64,000 nt of DNA from Shinella kummerowiae. GTDB taxonomy: Bacteria; Pseudomonadota; Alphaproteobacteria; Rhizobiales; Rhizobiaceae. The notes under the pieces are model-generated. The model had not been told where the DNA came from. It was given only the letters and a program-made list of their open reading frames with translations, and searched no databases. Shown in pieces: positions 62,060 through 64,000 of the stretch; position 1 is the stretch's first letter, and each line of letters opens with the position of its first letter. Position numbers and translations under genes: made by a program. The stretch covers positions 1 to 64,000 of the forward strand of contig NZ_WUMK01000016.1 of NCBI RefSeq assembly GCF_009827055.1, in the 5' to 3' direction.

Positions 62060-62461
62060 ATGAAAACCATCGTCATCGCCTATCTGGCGACGGGCATCGC
62101 CTTTCTGACCGTCGATGCCATCTGGCTTTCGACGATGGCCGATATGCTTTATAGGCCGCTCCTGGGCGACAAACTGGCGCCGCAGTTTGATCTGGCGCCG
62201 GCCGTTGTCTTCTATTTGATTTACATTGCCGGCATCGTATTTTTCGCCGTGATGCCCGCGCTCGACGGGGAAGGACTCGGCAAGGCTGCGCTGAACGGTG
62301 CGATCCTCGGCCTAGTGGCCTATGCGACGTATGACCTCACGAACCAGGCGACATTGAGAGACTGGCCGCTTTCCATCACGCTTGCCGATATTCCCTGGGG
62401 CGCGTTCGTCACCGCGATCGGTGCATCAGCCGGTTTTCTCGTGGCGAGCCGCATCGGCTGA
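62060..62461 (+). CDS. DUF2177 membrane protein
   Basis: This is a 133-residue inner-membrane protein with four hydrophobic segments, MKTIVIAYLATGIAFLTVDA, with AIWLSTMADMLYRPLLGD and ILGLVAYATYDLTNQATLRD as DUF2177 signatures. GGGAG lies eight bases before the ATG at 62060; earlier in-frame ATGs lack this. The function is unknown; it is common in singlet-oxygen and cfa clusters. Its 3' end overlaps the convergent membrane gene by 36 bases. Confidence 0.85.
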   Translation: MKTIVIAYLATGIAFLTVDAIWLSTMADMLYRPLLGDKLAPQFDLAPAVVFYLIYIAGIVFFAVMPALDGEGLGKAALNGAILGLVAYATYDLTNQATLRDWPLSITLADIPWGAFVTAIGASAGFLVASRIG

Positions 62462-63025
62462 CCGTTCCGTCTGAGCCAGAATGCCTGAGAACAGGATCGC
62501 GACGAAGGCGGTGAGCATGCCGGCGCTCAGGAGGTTGAGCCGCGCCAGAGCGGCATATTGGACTGCGTCGTACCGCGCGAGCGGCTGGCCGTAGGCTTCA
62601 TGCAACAGAAGGAAAATGCCGAAGGCGATCGCTGCAAGCGCCAGCCCGATGACGCGCTCCCGCGGACGAAACACCAACAATGCGATGACGCCACACGGAA
62701 CGAGGAAGATTTCGACCGCAGACGCCGTGCCAAAGAGCCATGCCGAAAGCATGGTATTGCCGATCCCCGCCAGCGGAAGTAGAGCCCGCCCTGCCACGCT
62801 ATTCCGTCGCGCCACGGCCGGTACGGCGAGAAAGAATGGTGTCGAAAGGAATGTGAACCAGGCGGCGGTGACGTCGGCACTCACCAGCCAGAAGAGATAG
62901 AGCGGGTAAAAGGGCTGGTTCGACGCGACCAGCAAGGAAGTCATGTTCGCCGCAGCGACACGCGGGTCGGGATGGTGCGCATAGGCCCGCACCATCGCGG
63001 TGAGGCGTTTCAGAAAGAAGATCAC
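62426..63025 (-). CDS. Multipass membrane protein coupled to the second Cfa-like gene
   Basis: This is a 199-residue protein with six predicted membrane segments, starting at GTG 63025 (reading VIFFLKRLTAMVRAYAHHPD). The GTG overlaps the upstream stop as GTGA (63025-63022), the best evidence for this start. I do not recognise a named family; such proteins accompany Cfa-like methyltransferases in several alphaproteobacteria. It may help present lipids, but that is only inference from position. Confidence 0.7.
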   Translation of the reverse strand: MIFFLKRLTAMVRAYAHHPDPRVAAANMTSLLVASNQPFYPLYLFWLVSADVTAAWFTFLSTPFFLAVPAVARRNSVAGRALLPLAGIGNTMLSAWLFGTASAVEIFLVPCGVIALLVFRPRERVIGLALAAIAFGIFLLLHEAYGQPLARYDAVQYAALARLNLLSAGMLTAFVAILFSGILAQTERSADAARHEKTG

Positions 63026-64000
63026 CGGCCTGCGCCGGCGGGGCTTAGGCGATAGTGGCTCACGCCCCATTCTTCTCCATCGGCATGGCCGAAGAGCCCG
63101 GCCGTGGCGAGGAAAAACATTCGCCAGCGCCGCATCCAGACGGATGCGTCCTTGCCGTAGGTCGCCTCGAAGATGGTGCGGATCGCGTCGCGGTTTCGGT
63201 CGAAATTGTCGAGCCAGTCCTGCGCGGTGCGCTCGTAATGCTTGCCGTTCCAACGCCAGTCCCGCTCGACGGTGAAACTGTCGTCAAACGCGCGAACCAG
63301 TCCATGGCTGGGCATGACGCCGCCGGTAAAGAAATACTGCGCAATCCAGTCCGCCTTGTCGGCATGGTCAAAGCGATAGGCAGTCTTGCGATGCGAGAAG
63401 ACGTGCAGGAAAAGCCGCCCATCGTCACGGATCCAGCTGCGTGCACGCTGGAGCAGGCAATGCCAGTTGGACATGTGCTCGAACATTTCCACCGACACGA
63501 TGCGGTCGAAGGTGCCGTCCGGTGAGAATGTGTTCATGTCCGCGGTGATCACGGTCAGATTGCGAAGGCCGCGGCGTTTGGCTTCCGCCTCGATATAGGT
63601 CCGCTGCGAGGATGAATTCGAAACGGAGACGATGCGACCGGACGGAAAGCGCTCTGCCATGAACAGCGAGAGGGAACCCCATCCGCAGCCGAGCTCGAGA
63701 ATATCCTGCCCGTCTGCGAGGTCCGCGTGAAGGCACGTCTCCTCCAGAGCCGCGATTTCCGCCTCTGCGAGTGTCGTGGCGGGCGAGGCATAGAGGCAGG
63801 ATGAATATTTACGGCGCGGGCCGAGCACCAGCGAGAAGAATGCCGCGGGAAGCTCATAGTGCTGGGCATTGGCGTCATCCGTGTGCACGGCGATGGGCCA
63901 TTCGCTCATGGAACGCGCAAAGTCCTGGTCGGTCGGACCGGTCCCCTCCGCCAGCAGGCGGCGCGTGCGGCCAACGAGCCGGCTGATGCCGAACCGCAGG
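63022..64000 (-). CDS. Cfa-like SAM-dependent methyltransferase (5' end beyond the window)
   Basis: This is a class I methyltransferase of the cyclopropane-synthase type. The frame is open to base 64000; at least 325 residues are visible. AQHYELPAAFFSLVLGPRRK and YSSCLYASPATTLAEAEIAA replace the usual Cfa opening. The SAM motif is ILELGCGWGSLSLFMAERFP, and VEMFEHMSNWHCLLQRARSW and FFTGGVMPSHGLVRAFDDSF follow. It lacks the N-terminal lipid-binding domain of true Cfa, so a different lipid or small-molecule acceptor is likely. It is coupled to the membrane gene downstream. Confidence 0.85.
   Translation of the reverse strand, partial: LRFGISRLVGRTRRLLAEGTGPTDQDFARSMSEWPIAVHTDDANAQHYELPAAFFSLVLGPRRKYSSCLYASPATTLAEAEIAALEETCLHADLADGQDILELGCGWGSLSLFMAERFPSGRIVSVSNSSSQRTYIEAEAKRRGLRNLTVITADMNTFSPDGTFDRIVSVEMFEHMSNWHCLLQRARSWIRDDGRLFLHVFSHRKTAYRFDHADKADWIAQYFFTGGVMPSHGLVRAFDDSFTVERDWRWNGKHYERTAQDWLDNFDRNRDAIRTIFEATYGKDASVWMRRWRMFFLATAGLFGHADGEEWGVSHYRLSPAGAGR

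Overview
The window comes from a GC-rich alphaproteobacterium, most probably a member of the Rhizobiaceae (Rhizobium, Shinella, Ensifer or Agrobacterium relatives). The clues are a DUF982 gene beside a small heat-shock gene with a ROSE-type leader, cspA followed by a DUF6481 gene, a Usg gene, an iron-sulfur photolyase of the PhrB type, and several LysR regulators. IS6, IS5 and IS21 fragments, broken genes and unrelated cassettes joined end to end suggest a plasmid, a chromid or an accessory part of a chromosome. No rRNA, complete tRNA or CRISPR array was seen.

Layout. 1-1113: end of an arsenic operon (arsR, arsN2, arsC) read leftward. 1418-6690: an SDR, two Rossmann oxidoreductases of the F420_oxidored type and two near-identical LysR regulators, apparently an old tandem duplication with a DUF427 gene between. 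6988-12250: a hypothetical gene, a chemoreceptor scrap, a giant FecR-TPR-beta-barrel gene, and IS21/IS6 scars. 12380-14403: hipBA toxin-antitoxin with four palindromic operators. 14652-18110: chromate operon (rhodanese-ChrB, chrA, MFS). 18456-21041: a one-protein adenylation-carrier-acyltransferase. 21074-27306: an intact IS6 element and a ugpBAEC glycerol-3-phosphate importer flanked by IS5 remnants. 27912-31018: dead genes, a TetR/SDR pair with two palindromic operators, IS6 scraps. 31171-34892: an operon of MBL-fold hydrolase, E2-E1 ubiquitin-like activating/conjugating protein, JAB isopeptidase and patatin phospholipase. The E1 is frameshifted and the patatin is cut short. 35032-36371: cspA and small genes. 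36746-40298: stress block (groESL with a CIRCE element, usg, ROSE-hsp20, DUF982). 40754-43356: a cysteine-less OxyR-like regulator, small DUF465 gene, terC. 44064-49828: folE-SDR-photolyase, lipocalin, fasciclin, DUF6671. 49902-54942: LysR plus dabB-dabA bicarbonate/CO2 accumulation pump. 55024-56250: stand-alone trpB. 56518-58082: msrPQ with msrQ broken by a nonsense codon. 58292-64000: hemH, two cyclopropane-synthase-like genes, DUF1365, DUF2147, DUF2177 and a membrane protein.

Two themes stand out. First, four promoters in the right half (before folE, fasciclin, DUF2147 and DUF2177) share TGATCC (one TGAACC), exactly 16 bases, then CGTA. They would connect folE/photolyase, fasciclin, hemH, cfa and DUF1365 in one ECF-sigma regulon that resembles the RpoE-ChrR singlet-oxygen response. 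Second, the MBL/E2-E1/JAB/patatin operon looks like a decayed antiphage-type ubiquitin-like conjugation system. It is the best candidate here for a little-described system, although this copy is probably not functional.
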